Counted from the stretch's first letter, positions 18,889-30,942 are shown. The stretch is 64,000 nucleotides of DNA from Buxus sempervirens (GCA_947561395.2 OX387193.1:9672001-9736000); one strand, 5' to 3'. Translations and numbers: made by a program. Notes: generated by a model from the letters alone, not told the origin.

Positions 18889-21185
18889 TGTAGACACCCC
18901 AAATTGCACAAGCAATCATCAAAAATCATTATCTCCTTGAAAGCCAGCATAGAAATTGAAGAAAATGAACTTTTACCTGTATCCGGTAACTCAGGCCGGA
19001 TACAAGTACTCCTCTGTGTATCCGGTGGAACATATCGGATACAAGTGAGTCTTAGTGTATCCGGTGTCATATACCGGATACCTTAAGGCCCTTGTGTATC
19101 CGGTCTGATATACCGGATACATAAGTTTTGCTCAAAATTAGGGTTTTCCGAGAGCTTTTCACTTTTACCATCATATCCCTCATTAAATGAGGGGAAATCG
19201 CGGAAATAGCCTTAGGGTTAAGGTTGGTGGGCTATAGACATTATGTTGTGTCTACCATTCTCACCAACCCTAACCCTAACCTTTGCTTATAAATAGGAGG
19301 CTCCTCCTTAAGCAAAGGGAACCAACTCTTGTTTTGAATTCTCGCAAAGAAGAACTCCAAGAGAAGAAGGAAATCGCTGCGAGAGTGCTTCCAGAATCCA
19401 GGTAAGCCTCAAACTTTTATTTTATTTTCTGTATTTACATTCCTAGATCTAGATCTCTTCTTCTACCTTTCTGTAGTGTAAAACCTTCTTTGTGTGTGGA
19501 AACCCTTCCCCGGCTCAAAGTATCTCGAGACTCCCCCTAGCCGTAAAACGTGGAGGCGGGATGTAGGAGAAACGAGACTGGGGATTGACCCTAGTGCTAA
19601 AACCCATGTAGCATAAGGCCTTTTGATTGATTGTAAACCGTTTCATATTCAAAGTACCCTTGATTATCTTGAAGAACCGTGTTTAACGGGGAGAGAGAAC
19701 AGAGGGAAACGATAATGGAACGGAACCCTAGGCTGTTTAGAACCTTATTTTGATGCATGCTATGTTGTTCTATTGATCTTATATGGTTTTTCACATTTGC
19801 ACATACATAGTGTCATTTTGGCGGGATAGGCTCATATTTGGGGTTTATTGCATTTATTGTGATAAATCTCAAATAAATGGCCTCAATCAAATTCTGGAAT
19901 GTTTTAAATGTTTTTCAAAGGTTTTGGATTCATCTTACACGAATCTCACACACTTTATCACAGTTTTGAGTTGGTTTTACTCAAAAAGGGCCTAACTGGA
20001 CAGCACCTGTACCCTTACTTCGGATGCTCATAACTTCATCGTCCGGATGAATTTTGGAGTGATTCCAAAACCATGGGAAAGGTGAGGCTGTATAGTTTAT
20101 GTCCACCAAATTTCATAAATTTATATCAAACGGATTTTTGACACCTCTCTGTCGAAGTTGAGTGGACAGTTCAGGTTCAAATACAGAACTTGTCACTTCG
20201 ACGGACCGCCATGTGTTCGTTTTAAATCCGATTCGAGTGATTTTTATTTCTGAGTACTCCTTTAGGAGTCTATTTTCAAATCCAGTTGGTTTCATAATTT
20301 TTGGATTCCATTTGAATTATTGGTAGCCGATTTATTCAGACCTGTTCATTTGTACTTTTCTGGGTAAATCTGTGATCTTCGGGGCCTGTTCGGGAGACCA
20401 CCCAAGGCACATCCGAAGGGATTTTTGTATGAGGCTAGTTTCTTTTGAAATATGGCCATACAGACTTCAATCACACCAAATTTCGTGGATTTTTATGGAG
20501 AGGAATTTTCTGTGTGATTTTCCAAAGTTGCCCACTCATTACTTTTAAATATCCCCAGCAGCAACTTTCAAGGAGCATAACTCCTAGGATTTTTATCAGA
20601 ATGGATTGAAATTTTGCATGAGACTCTTATTTACTATAATCTTTCAAATGGATTTACTTTGGTTCAATTTAAAATTGTATTTGAATGATTTCAAGGCAAA
20701 TGGCATACTTTTCACCGAATTTTCCGGATTTGATTCAACTTGGTTTTTGAGTAACTTGTGCTTTGATTTTCATCTTTTGAGATATTCCAGAAATGATATT
20801 GACATAAGAGAGGATCTAGAATCCATTTAGATCTTCATGTGAAAATATCATACATTGGTCCTTTTTCAAGGTTTTCTATGATTTTGGCAAGCTTTCTTAT
20901 TTTTGCGTGAACATACACTTGGCTACCACTTTGTGTGGATGAATGGGGGTGCCTGACACCTTCCCCCGTTCATAATCTAATCCCCTTACCCATCTCTGGA
21001 TTTGATTTTCAAGTAGGGTTATTTTTACCCTAGAATGTGCTTTTTAGCTCCTTTTGTTTATTTTTAATCTTTTGGTGTCCATTCTCACCCCAAAATTAAG
21101 AATGGTGGCGACTCTCCCACTTTTATTTCGAGCCTCGTGTGTTGACGGAGGGATGATCATTCCGGTGATTTTCCCATGTCTCACA
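18889..21185 (+). mobile_element. 3' LTR of the gypsy element
   Basis: It begins TGTAGACACCCC after the polypurine tract and ends TCTCACA. Within it are a four-unit palindrome array (18978-19122), TATAAATA at 19288-19295 preceded by CCCTAACCCTAAC, and CCAG|GTAAGC near 19401. It is closely similar to the solo LTR at 12001-14789 but about 490 bases shorter, mainly lacking the hairpin region. The downstream flank is AAAAG, whose partner is outside the window. Confidence 0.9.
18978..19122 (+). promoter_or_regulatory. Four-unit palindrome array in 3' LTR, upstream of TATA
   Basis: Four palindromes with arms TGTATCCGG/CCGGATACA lie 166 bases before TATAAATA at 19288. The first loop is TAACTCAGG, as in the gene 1 promoter. 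The last ends before TTTTGCTCAAAATTAGGG, which is shared with the solo LTR at 12001. Confidence 0.7.
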
Positions 21186-22050
21186 AAAGTAACTTTGAAA
21201 AGTTATAACAAATAGCTTTTAAGCCAATGGACATCGTCTACATCCCCCACTGTATACACCTCCACACATGAATTCGTGGGGCCCCCCAAAAGTGAATGGT
21301 GGGCCCCACACATTCATGTGTGGGGGTGTATACAGCGGTGCTATAGGAGATGCAAATTGCTTCTAAACATTTGTACAAGGCAAACCAAAATCGGATCAGT
21401 TTTTTTTTTCTTTTAGTATAAAGCGAAAGGTGATGTTGGATTTAATCATCTTGTTGAAGTCTCAAAATTGAAATCATTGTTCTTCCCACAAGTTTATTTA
21501 GTCCTTTGTATGTTTTCAAGTCAATTCCCGGACAAAGCTGGTAACTTGGAAGCTTATCTGTCCGAGTAATTACCTGTAACTAGGCCGAGTTACCAGCCTT
21601 ATTATTATATAAATAAAGTAATATCTTAAAAGATAAGTAAGAAATATATTATAAACTAATGAGTTTTTAACTAAAACCTGGTTAATTAGGGTAAAACTCG
21701 TTTAAATTTTGGGATTTACTCTATCAAACTACCTAGTAAAAATTACCTGGTTTTTATGGCAAGTAAACTCGCAGTAGGACCTATCCTAGTAACTCGGGCG
21801 AGTATTCTTTAATTAAACATTATCAAACGGGTTTTTTCCTCATTTGTTTTCAAAAACATAAAAACAATTTTGAAAAGTTTTTGGTTTTTAAATTTTTTTT
21901 TATAAAACGTCACCAAAAAACAGCATCTTGGTTTCTATATAAACCTTTTTATTCTTAACACTACAAAAGAAAAAGGCTTCAAAATGACATCAACTATACT
22001 CCGTGAAGGTCCTTGAGTTTAATTTGATTATTGAAGCGACTACATCTTGG
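21186..22050. other. Intergenic sequence with a MITE-like inverted repeat; start of locus copy 1
   Basis: No gene seen. An imperfect hairpin at about 21243-21340 has arms GTATACACC...CCACACATGAAT and ATTCATGTGTGGGGGTGTATAC, with GTGGGGCCC/GGGCCCCAC inside. The same family occurs at 25465-25541. From about 21716 the sequence matches 30304 onward, marking the repeated locus. Confidence 0.55.
21243..21340. repeat. MITE-like inverted repeat (GTATACACC family)
   Basis: Arms of about 40 bases pair with few mismatches around a short loop. The related copy near 25465 received a solo LTR at its right arm. Confidence 0.6.
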
Positions 22051-23834
22051 TAGAGCCGGCAAAAAGCGACCCGACCCGACGGGTCAACCCGACTATAAAC
22101 GGGTTGGGTTGACCCGTTTATTAATTGGGTTGGGTACGGGTTGAGGTTTTCCCAATCCGTCCAAAATCGGGTCAACCCGATTACAACCCGTCCACCCGAC
22201 GGGTTACCCGATCGGAAATTTTCATTCAGCGGAAATAGCCATTTAGGGTTAAGGGTTTTCACATTTCAACTTTTCCTTCTTTTCGTTTTGTCTTCGCCAC
22301 AGCCGCGCTCACGAGTTTGCCTCGCCCTCTCAAAAGCATTCACCAGCTTCTACTCTAGCATGGTTGCCATTAATGGGCATGCCGCCGGTGCGGGATGGGA
22401 ACATGAAGACCGAGCCGGCTGCAGTAGCTGCTTTGGCTGTTGATGATGTGCCAGGTGCGCAGGTTTAGAGTCCGTGCCAACCATCTTCTTCTGCTCGCGT
22501 CCGCCATTGTTTGTGATGGCTTTTTTCTCAGGGCAACATCTGATGAAGTCCGTGCTGCAGACCCAAGTCTCCTTCGAGACTTCCATGGACAGTTTCGGTT
22601 CACACATCATCAGTAACAAACAGTCCGGCAATGTAGCGGCTTCGTCTTTTCGAGGTTCCTTCTCATTAGATTTTTCTTCTTTGCCATCTGCTTGAGAGTG
22701 GGTGACATCCCCCTCAATATTCTCCGTCTCTTCTTGTTCGGTTGGTCTCTCCTCGTTCTCTTTCTCTTTCTCTTCCCCTGTCTCTCGATAGTCGACTCTC
22801 GCTGCTCGATTTCTCGCCCTCTCAAAGTCCCTCGACTCTCGCCTCTTCTTCCTCGGTTCCTCTTCTTTTAGGGTTTGGCACCACAAAAAAACCCTAGATT
22901 CGATTTCGAGGCCTCTTTTGGATTTTGGTCGCATTCTTCTCGGCGTTTTTTTGTTGATTTATCTTTGGAAAGACACGTCGTTCAATCTACTGGAGCTCGA
23001 GATCCATGGCTTCCTCAACAGACTCCACGGCACCAAAACGGAAAGGGAACCCTAGATCAGACGCTAGGGTTTTGGTTTGGACAAGTTCGTTCGGGATTCG
23101 GTGCAGCCAAACTGATACAGTGATGCACCTGAACAGTCGTTTTCAGGTTATTGCGTACTAATTTGGTGATTGGTTCTTCTGAGTTTTGTGTAGTAACGAC
23201 TGAGGGAAGATTTTGTTAGTGGATTCTTTGTTGTTTTTTTTTTGGACAGTCGGTTTGGACAAGTTATTCTTCTGAGTTTTGTGCAGTAATTTGGTGATTT
23301 TAGGTGTGGGTTCTGGTTCAGGAACGACTGAGGGAAGAGTTTGTTAGTGGATTCTTTGTTGTTTGTTTTTTTGGAATTTTATATTTGATGATTGGTTCTG
23401 AAGGAGAGGATTTTGTTATTGATGATTCAGTGACGAATGAGTTGAATCTTGTTCTTTAGCTCGGTTTCTTTCTTCTTCTTCTTTTTGTTTTGTTTTTTGT
23501 TTTCCTCTTTTAGCTGTTGTTTGAAGTTCTTGGTATGGATTGGAAGTTTGATGGATATCGGATAGGATTTTTTGTAAAGGACGAATTTGCAATTTGTGAA
23601 TGAGGTTGGTATCGTGATTGTTTAAAAAAAAAAGTATAAAACTGGTTTTTTAAATTAAAAAAAAAAAAAAGATAATCGGGTTGGCGGGTTGAACCCGATT
23701 AGTGGCGGGTTGGGTTCGGTTTGGGGTTTTCCCAACCCGCCACTAATCGGGTTCAACCCGACCCAACCCGATTATCTCTCAACCCGGTTATGACCCGCCC
23801 GAACCCGACCCAACCCGACCCGTTGCCACCTCTA
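22051..23834 (-). mobile_element. Non-autonomous hAT element with captured host gene fragment, TSD CATCTTGG
   Basis: An 8-bp duplication CATCTTGG (22043-22050 and 23835-23842) flanks it, and the homologous locus near 30630 lacks it and shows the empty site. The ends are TAGAGCCGGCAA and TTGCCACCTCTA, hAT-type inverted repeats, followed inward by runs of CCCGACCC/GGGTCGGG words. There is no transposase. The interior is gene-derived. The 8-bp TSD and end sequences make hAT the best call. Confidence 0.85.
22350..22934 (-). pseudogene. Captured host gene fragment inside hAT element
   Basis: A 194-codon frame on the minus strand. Its centre, PDCLLLMMCEPKLSMEVS followed by KETWVCSTDFIRCCPEKK, looks like a conserved segment of a plant-specific protein family of unknown function that I recall in many dicots. 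The end is rich in Gln, Pro and Ser (QPARSSCSHP), also typical of that family. The amino end is basic and charged, with a run of Glu/Lys. The frame is open throughout, so capture may be recent or it may be transcribed. It lacks a clear promoter of its own. Recognition is by eye; the function of the parent gene is not known to me. Confidence 0.55.
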
Positions 23835-23842
23835 CATCTTGG

Positions 23843-25125
23843 TTATATAATTTATTGCTTGACGGAAAAACTCTCTAAAATTCTTCTATTCGTTAGTGAA
23901 GCTTCAGCCTTCAGGTAATCGTTGCCCGTGAATGCAAGCTTTTTCTAAGCCGAACCACAAAAATTTATTTATGTGTTTGCTTACTTTGAAGTAAGGATTG
24001 TACGCGTAGCAAACCACATGGGCCCACTTAGAAACAACTCTAGTAAAAGTTTAAATCCCTTTACTAATAGTATAGATAATGACTCCCCACTTTGAAATGA
24101 GAGGATCTCAATGCACTTGCTAGTTTAAAGGTTTCCAATATTCCTTCTTGCTCTAATGACTACAAGTACCTTAAGAAGTTGGAAAAAAAACAGGACTTAT
24201 TTAATGACTAAAAGTACTTGGTAGGTTGCAAGGATTTTGAAAGCTTTCAACCATCGTGTAAAGGTGAGAGACAAAGGTTACTGATCATGAACATCATATG
24301 GCGTGGTTAAGAAAGTAAAAACAATAGCAACTTCGTTAACTTTCTACTCATCGACGTGAGGTCTAGCTTTTTGGTGCGGGAACTAGTCCAACCACTTTAT
24401 GCTTGTCTTATTTTCTTCTGGTTTTTTTGTAAGCAAAGAAATGGGGAAGAGGGCTACCAGTGTCCTGGGCGTGACCATAGGGGATTCCTTATGGGAATGT
24501 TTGGATTGAGCCATAGTTATCAAATTGACTCTGTTTTGGTCCTAAGTCCGCACTGTTTAGCTCTTGGGTTTTATTCCAAAAAAAACCTAATTGCTTGAGA
24601 AAGTCACAAGCCTACATATATAGATCTTCACCTTAATTCTCCTCCCCGAGCGATCCGGATCTCACATTTAAGCCTCTAAACCACTTGGGAATAACCCAAG
24701 GGACCACTTATTTGCTGAACGACCACTTCCATGGTAGTTTGTCTTATTTTGTCTGCATTTGGAACCTTAAAAAATATTTTCTTCTTCTTTGTTTTCCAAA
24801 AGTAATGAAAATGATACACCAAATAAAGCAAAAGCAAAAGCGAAGAGACAGACACTTGCATGAATTACGAAGGAGAGGAAGACCTTTAAGAAAATGTCGG
24901 CTACCAAATTTGTCGATTTGCAGTTTGTGTCGGCTATCAATTTGTCGATGGATACTGTCGATTTGCAGTTTTAGAACTAAACGTGGCGGTGGTGGTTCAA
25001 TCTCTCTATAAATACTAAAATCCTTAAATTTGCAGTAGTTTTAACTGTAAATTCGATTGGACTTGCAGAAGGTTCAGATTAAAGATAAAAGGGAAATATT
25101 AAACTCTAATACCTCTGTGGTACAT
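23843..25125. other. Locus copy 1: non-coding flank of the membrane-protein relic
   Basis: No intact gene. This matches about 30640-33220 and 54480-55630. It is the upstream region of the truncated membrane-protein gene copy. Small frames here are conserved between copies only as DNA. Confidence 0.5.
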
Positions 25126-25270
25126 ATCTTCTCAGCTACATCACAGTAGTAGATGGGGTGGAAATGGCAATCTCACCTCATCGTCAGTGTGCCATGAGCT
25201 TGTACATACACAACCAAGTCAGCCTCCTCTCAGGATCTGTAACAGTCGCTTTGCTATCATCCATTTTTTG
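24981..25270 (+). pseudogene. Truncated copy of the four-helix membrane protein gene (copy 1)
   Basis: ACGTGGC (24981-24987) and TATAAATA (25007-25014) match the promoter of the intact genes at 36.9 and 59.3 kb. Exon 1 and the start of exon 2 are gone. What remains at about 25129-25270 is the middle of exon 2 (matching residues about 65-107), with frame-breaking differences and a stop after GGATATGA. It is a relic of the same family, unlikely to encode protein. Confidence 0.75.
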
Positions 25271-25464
25271 GATATGACTAATACAAGTACATATCCACGA
25301 TAGAGTTTTATTTATCAAAGAAACGAATCAGATGTTTTGTACATATAAATATGGTTAAATGTCTTATTAAGACAAGATGATGCGAATTATGATAGTATAT
25401 ATTGGGAATAAAAAAATTTTAATTTTTTTGAAGCTTACTAATATATATATTTGATGCTAAGAAT

Positions 25465-25541
25465 GTATACACAACCCACTCTGTATCCAAAATCCCCCAC
25501 ACATTCATTGGGCTCCACACATTCATTTGAGGGGTGTATAC
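25465..25541. repeat. MITE-like inverted repeat interrupted by a solo LTR
   Basis: GTATACACAACCCAC and GGGGTGTATAC arms flank CCACACATTCAT words. It is related to 21243-21340. The LTR at 25542 entered at the right arm, and the sequence resumes at 28449 with AGCGTGGGCTGTAG. Confidence 0.55.
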
Positions 25542-28443
25542 TGTGAGACATGGAAAAATCACCTAGATGATTCCCTCCGTCATCACATGGGCTCAACAAA
25601 AATGGGAGAGTCGCCACCATTCAATTTTAGGTGTGAATGGACACCAAAATCGTCAAAATAAACAAAAAGGCAAAAACTAGAGTAAAAATAACTCTACTTG
25701 AAAATAAAATCCAGAGATGGGTAAGGGGATTAGATTATGAATGGGGGAAGGTGTTAGGCACCCCCACTCACCCACACAAGGTGGTTGCCAAGTGTTGTTC
25801 ATGTTCAAAAATAAGAAAGCTTGTTAAAATAATCAAAACCCTTGAAAAATGATTAAACAAATGTATGATATTTCCACATGAGGAATCCAATAAATTTCAG
25901 ATCCTCTTTTATGTCATTATCACTTCTGGGACATCACCATTTAAATGGAAATCAAGGCAAGACTTGAATACAAACTAGTTGATACCAATCCGGAAAATTC
26001 GGTAAAAGATAGAGCCATTTGTCTTGAAATTATTCAAATCAAATTTAAATTGAATCAAACCAAATCCATTTGAAAGATTATGATAAATAGAAGACTCATG
26101 CAAATTTTTAATCAAATCTGGTTAAAATCCTAGGAGTTATGCTCCTTTGAAATCTGCTGTTAGAAATTGTTAAAAGTAACAAGTGGGCAACTTTGGAAAT
26201 TCATTTGGAAATATTGACTCCCTATAAATCCATGAAATTTGGCATGAATGAAGTATGTAGGGCCATATTTAAGATGAAACTAGCCTCATACAAAAATTCA
26301 TCCGGATGTGCCTTGGGTGACCTCCCGAACAGGCCTCGAAGATCACAGATTAACCCAGAAATGTGCTGTTGAGCAATTCTGAGTAAATCTGTTACCCACG
26401 ATACAAATGGAATCAAAAAATTATGAAACCAATAATTTGAAATTAGACTTCTGAAGGAAAACACAGAAACAAAAATCACTCAAATCGGACTTAAAACGAA
26501 CACATGGTGCTCATTCGAAGTGACAGGTTCAGCAATCAGACCTGAACTGTCCTGTCAACTTCGACTGAATGGTATCAAAAATCCCCTCCATAAAAATTGA
26601 TGAACTTTTACAGACATAAACTAGACAGCCTCACCTTTGCCATGGTTTAGAATCACCCCAAAATTCATCCGGATGATGAAGTTATGAGTGTCCGATGTTA
26701 GGGTACAGTTGCTATCCGGTTTAGACCTTTTTAAGTAAAATCAATCCAAAATGATGATCAAGTGTGTGTGATCTGTGCAATATAAATCAAAATCACTTGA
26801 AAAAGTGTTGAAGAACCTCTAGGAAGAAATAGGGCACAAGTTTGGCTCACCATTCTCTTCGATTGGAAAGAATATGCCAAAAACCCTAAAGTGGGGCAAA
26901 AATGCCCAAAACCGAGAGGTTAGACCTAGAGATCTTCAATACTCGAGATAAACTTGTTTGAAATCAATAGGAAACATCCCAGAAATGCTTGGGGCTATTT
27001 ATTTCAGATCTATTACAATGAATGCAATAGATCCCAAAATACAAGCCGATTCCGACAAAAAACGGGTGCTATATGTGGATGTGTAAAAATCATTTCTTCA
27101 ATCAAGACATACAACATATAGCATTCATATCAATCAAATGGGGTTCTGAAAAACCTAGGATGCCGTTTCATTCTCGTTTCCTTTAGTTCTCTCTTCCCGT
27201 TTTACGGTTCTTCGAGATAATCTTGGGGTACTTTGAGTATGAAACGGTTTTCATAGAATCAAAAGACTATTCAAAAGGGTTCTAACACTAAGGATCAATC
27301 CTCAGTCTCGTTTCCCCTAGATCTCTCTTCACGTTTTACGGCTAGAGGGAGTCTCGAGGTACTTTGAGTAGAGGAAGGGGTTGCATACACAAAGAGTAGG
27401 CCTTACTCTACAGAAAGGTAGAAGAAAGAGCTAATCCTAGAATGTAAGAACAGAAAAATAAAGAGGGTTTTAGGCTTACCTGGGTTTCTAGAAGCAGTGC
27501 AGCAGCGAATCCCTTCTTCACTCGGAGCTCTTCAATCTCTAACTTCTGGCAAAAATTTTTGGCAAAAGTTTTTGGCCATTTGCTTGAGGAGAGGCCTCCT
27601 ATTTATAGGCAAAGGCTAGGGTTAGGGTTTGCATGATGCTAAACACAAAATGATGTCTAGAGTCCCCCACACTTAACCCTAAGGCTATTTCCGAGATTTC
27701 CATTTCATAAGCAAAGGATATGATGGTAAAAAGTGAAAACTTTCGGAAAACCCTAATTTTGAGCAAAAACCTTGTATCCGACAACTCAGGTCGGATACAA
27801 GCAATTCTCTTTGTATCCAACATTATCTGTCGGATACAATAAAGATCTTTTGTATCTGACATTATCTGTCGGATACAAAAAAGAAGCTTTTATCCGAATT
27901 TTAACACAGGTAATACTTATTTATATGTAATATCATTTAAGTAAATGTCCTCGTAATTTTTAATCTCCATTTACTTAAGATATTACATGTAAATAAGCAA
28001 ACACCCCCCATTTGAATCCATTAAAAATAGTTCCAGACCCAAATTCCAAGTGAATAAAAAGTCAACTTTCCAGTTCTAGGCTAAATTCCGGTTTTTCAGG
28101 TCTGGTAAAAAGATTCAACATATTAAAACCAAGGTATTCGTCAAGATTTAAAATCTCAAAAAAATCTTTAATGCAATAACATGGCTAAAAACCTGATTAC
28201 CGGGAAAAATTATCTTGAAATCTTGCTTTAAAAATATTTCATTTTCTGGGGTCAAAAGTCAACAAAATTCACCCGGAAAAAGTTTGACTTTGCACAAAAG
28301 ATTTAATTCGGGCCTTTTCCTTTACAGTTTTGGATTCAAATGGGTTAAGGATCTCAAACCTAATGCTAAGAATTGAAAATTCCAATAAGATATTTCTCTC
28401 CTTCATGATTTATCAAAAATCGTGCAATTTTGGGGTGTCTACA
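25542..28443 (-). mobile_element. Solo LTR, Ty3/gypsy, reverse orientation, TSD TATAC
   Basis: It reads TGTGAGACATGG at the left and GGTGTCTACA at the right, the reverse complement of the LTRs at 12001 and 18889. TATAC occurs at 25537-25541 and at 28444-28448. TATAAATA lies on the minus strand at 27607-27600. A CAG|GTAAGC donor lies near 27480, 120 bases on. The palindrome array at 27772-27878 is inverted relative to the body of the LTR when compared with the other two. No internal region. Confidence 0.9.
27772..27878 (-). promoter_or_regulatory. Three-unit palindrome array in solo LTR, inverted relative to the LTR body
   Basis: Arms are TTGTATCC(G/A)A / T(C)GGATACAA, and the unit with loop CAACTCAGG is nearest to TATA, not farthest as in the LTRs at 12001 and 18889. 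The inter-unit phrase AATTCTCTTTGTATCC reads in the same direction on the + strand as in the oppositely oriented LTR at 12001. Confidence 0.6.
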
Positions 28444-28541
28444 TATACAGCGTGGGCTGTAGACGATTTCCGATGTAGGTAAGTCTGGTGATGCAAGTCT
28501 GAGGTGGCCTAATAAGGAACAACCTGTACTACCTGTACCAG
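28444..28541. other. Remnant of locus copy 1 between two LTRs
   Basis: About 100 bases: the end of the split MITE, then GTAGGTAAGTCTGGTG, which matches about 33750 and 56170. It shows copy 1 once continued in the order of copies 2 and 3. Confidence 0.6.
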
Positions 28542-30301
28542 TGTAAAACATGGAAAATCACCTACGTGATCTCCTAATCATCACATGGGATTCACAAAAT
28601 ATTGGAGTCACCACCATTCAAGTTAAAGTGTGAATCGACACCAAAGTGAGTAAAAAAGAAAAAGAAAATAGAGCTAAAGTAGCTCTACTTTAAGGTTTAG
28701 TCCAGAGATTGGGTATGGGGGTTAGATTATGAATAGGGGAAGATGTTAGGCACCTCTACTCATCTACACAAAGTGGTTGCCATATGTTATTCATGCTTAA
28801 TAATTGCTTGCAAACAAAGATCACTCAAAGAAACATGTAAAGTAAAAAAACATGTGTATGATTTTCCTCATAAGGTGTCCAATGGATTGTAGAGTCTCTC
28901 TGAGGAAGTATCACTTTCAGGACTTCATTATAAAGGTAAAAATCAAAATTAAAGTTGAAGAAAAACAAATTAAAGCAAATCTGGAAAAATCAACACAAGG
29001 TCATGTTATTTGAGCTAAAAATTTCAATAAACCATAAATCATTAAATTCAAACTCAAATTGAGTGAAACCAATGCCATTTGAAAGCTTGAATGAAGTAGA
29101 AGATTCAGTAAAAATTTGAATCAAATCCAATTAAAATCAAAGAAGATATGTTTGCTTAAATCTACTGTTGTAAAATAGTAAAAGCAGTGAGTAGCCAACT
29201 TTGAAAGTCTATTCGTGGAGATTGGCTCCATATAAATTCTTGAAAATTGGTGTGAATGAAGTATGAGTGCCGTCCTTCGAATGGAATAGGCCTCACTCAA
29301 AACTTCATCCATTTGTGGCTTGTGTGCTTTCTTAAACATGCTTAGAGGATTATAGATTGACTCTGTAACCTGCTACTGAGTAGTACAAAGTCAATCAAGC
29401 ATACATAGCTCAAATTAAAGTGAAAACTCTTGAAACCAAATGAATTTGAAAGTATACTCATAAAAGAAGATTCAGAAATTGAAATCACTCAAATCGGAGT
29501 TAAAATGAGCCTTTGGTGCTCAATCAAAGTGACAAATTCAGCAATCTGATCTGATCTGACTTATCAACTTTAATCAAATGGTTTGAAAAATCGGCTCTAT
29601 ATAAATTGCTCAAATTTTACAGGATTAAACTAGATATCTTCACTTATCAAATGTCTATAGAATCATTCAAAAATTCATCCGTAAAATGAAATTATGAATG
29701 ATCCAAGACAGGGTACAGGTTCTGTCTAGATTTGTAAAATTTAAGTAAAACCAAGCCAAAATAGTGTGTGTGTGTGTTTGATCCACATGATCTGATTTGA
29801 AATCACTTGAAATAAGTTGAAAAACACTCAGAAAGATTTAGGGCATGGATTTGGCTCAAAATTCTCCTTAATTGGAGAGGAAAAGCCAAATCTACTCAAA
29901 TTGATGCAAAATGCCCAAATAAGAGAGATTAGACCACGAGGTCTTCTCTAGAAGATTAAAACTACTTGAAATCAACTCACAAAGTCCTGAGAAATTGCTT
30001 TAAGGCTTCTGATCTTAGATCTACTATATTAAGCATAGTAGATCTAAGATCTATGCCTATTTTGACAAAAATTAAGTGATGTGTGCATGATTGTGTAGGA
30101 AATTAGATTTTTGAGAGAGAATTGAGATCTAATACTATAGAGAGCATAGATCTATGTAATTTCTCTAGATTTAAAACAAAATCATATGCAAATAGCAAAC
30201 ACATGCAAATTTACATAAATCATGCAATTATCTCATCACAAAGGGTTCTAAACCTAAGGATCCATTCCAACACTTGTTTCCCCTAGCTCTTTCTTCACGT
30301 T
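28542..30301 (-). mobile_element. Truncated, diverged gypsy LTR fragment (reverse)
   Basis: It starts TGTAAAACATGGAAAATCACC and follows the reverse LTR order (GAGTCACCACCATTCA, then GACACCAAAG, AGATGTTAGGCACC). Similarity to 25542-28443 continues, at lower identity, to CTTTCTTCACGTTTTA near 30301. The rest, including the TATA region and the palindromes, is missing. No target duplication can be assigned. Confidence 0.7.
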
Positions 30302-30942
30302 TTAATCTATCAAACTATCTAGTAAAAATTACCTGGTTCTTAGGGCGAGTAAACTCGCAGCAGGACCTATCCCAGCAACTCGGGCAAGTATTCTTTAATT
30401 AAACATTATCAAACGAGTTTTTTCCTCATTTGTTTTCGAAAACATAAAAACAATTTTGAAAAGTTTTTGGTTTTTAAATTGTTTTTATAAAACGTCACCA
30501 AAAAATAGGATCTTGGTTTCTATATAAACCTTTTTATTCTTAACACTACAAAAGAAAAAGGATTCAAAATGACATCAACTATACTTCATGAAGTTCCTGA
30601 GTTTAATTTATTGATTGAAGCGACTACATCTTGGTTATTTATTGCTTGATGGAAAAGCTTTCTAAAATTCTTCTATTCATTAGTAAAGCTTTAGCCTTCA
30701 GGTAATCGTTGCCCATGAATGCAAGCTTTTCTAAGCTGAACCACAAAAATTTATTTATGTGTTTGCTTACTTTGAAGTAGGGGTTGTATGCGTAGCAAAT
30801 CATGTGGGGCCCACTTAGAAATAACTCCAGCAAAAGTTTAAATCTCTTTACTAAATACTAATAGTATAGATAATGACTCCCCACTTTGAAATGAGAGGAT
30901 CCCAATGCACTTGCTAGTTTAAAGGTTTCCAATATTCCTTCT

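Larger units (their letters stand above)
1..21185 (+). mobile_element. Ty3/gypsy LTR retrotransposon, dual-RNase-H (Tat-like) lineage, 5' end outside window
   Basis: The order protease, G-patch, reverse transcriptase, RNase H, second archaeal-type RNase H, integrase, a long 3' region, polypurine tract and LTR is that of plant Tat-lineage Ty3/gypsy elements. Gag and the 5' LTR are missing because the window starts inside the element. The 3' region (5029-18888) is unusually long because it holds two antisense genes and a 6-kb nested insertion (9603-15607, itself holding a solo LTR). The 3' end is placed by the purine tract at about 18875-18887 followed directly by TGTAGACACC, and by the LTR end CATGTCTCACA at 21185. 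The missing left half means the target duplication cannot be checked. The lineage call rests on the dual RNase H and is inferred by eye. Confidence 0.85.
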
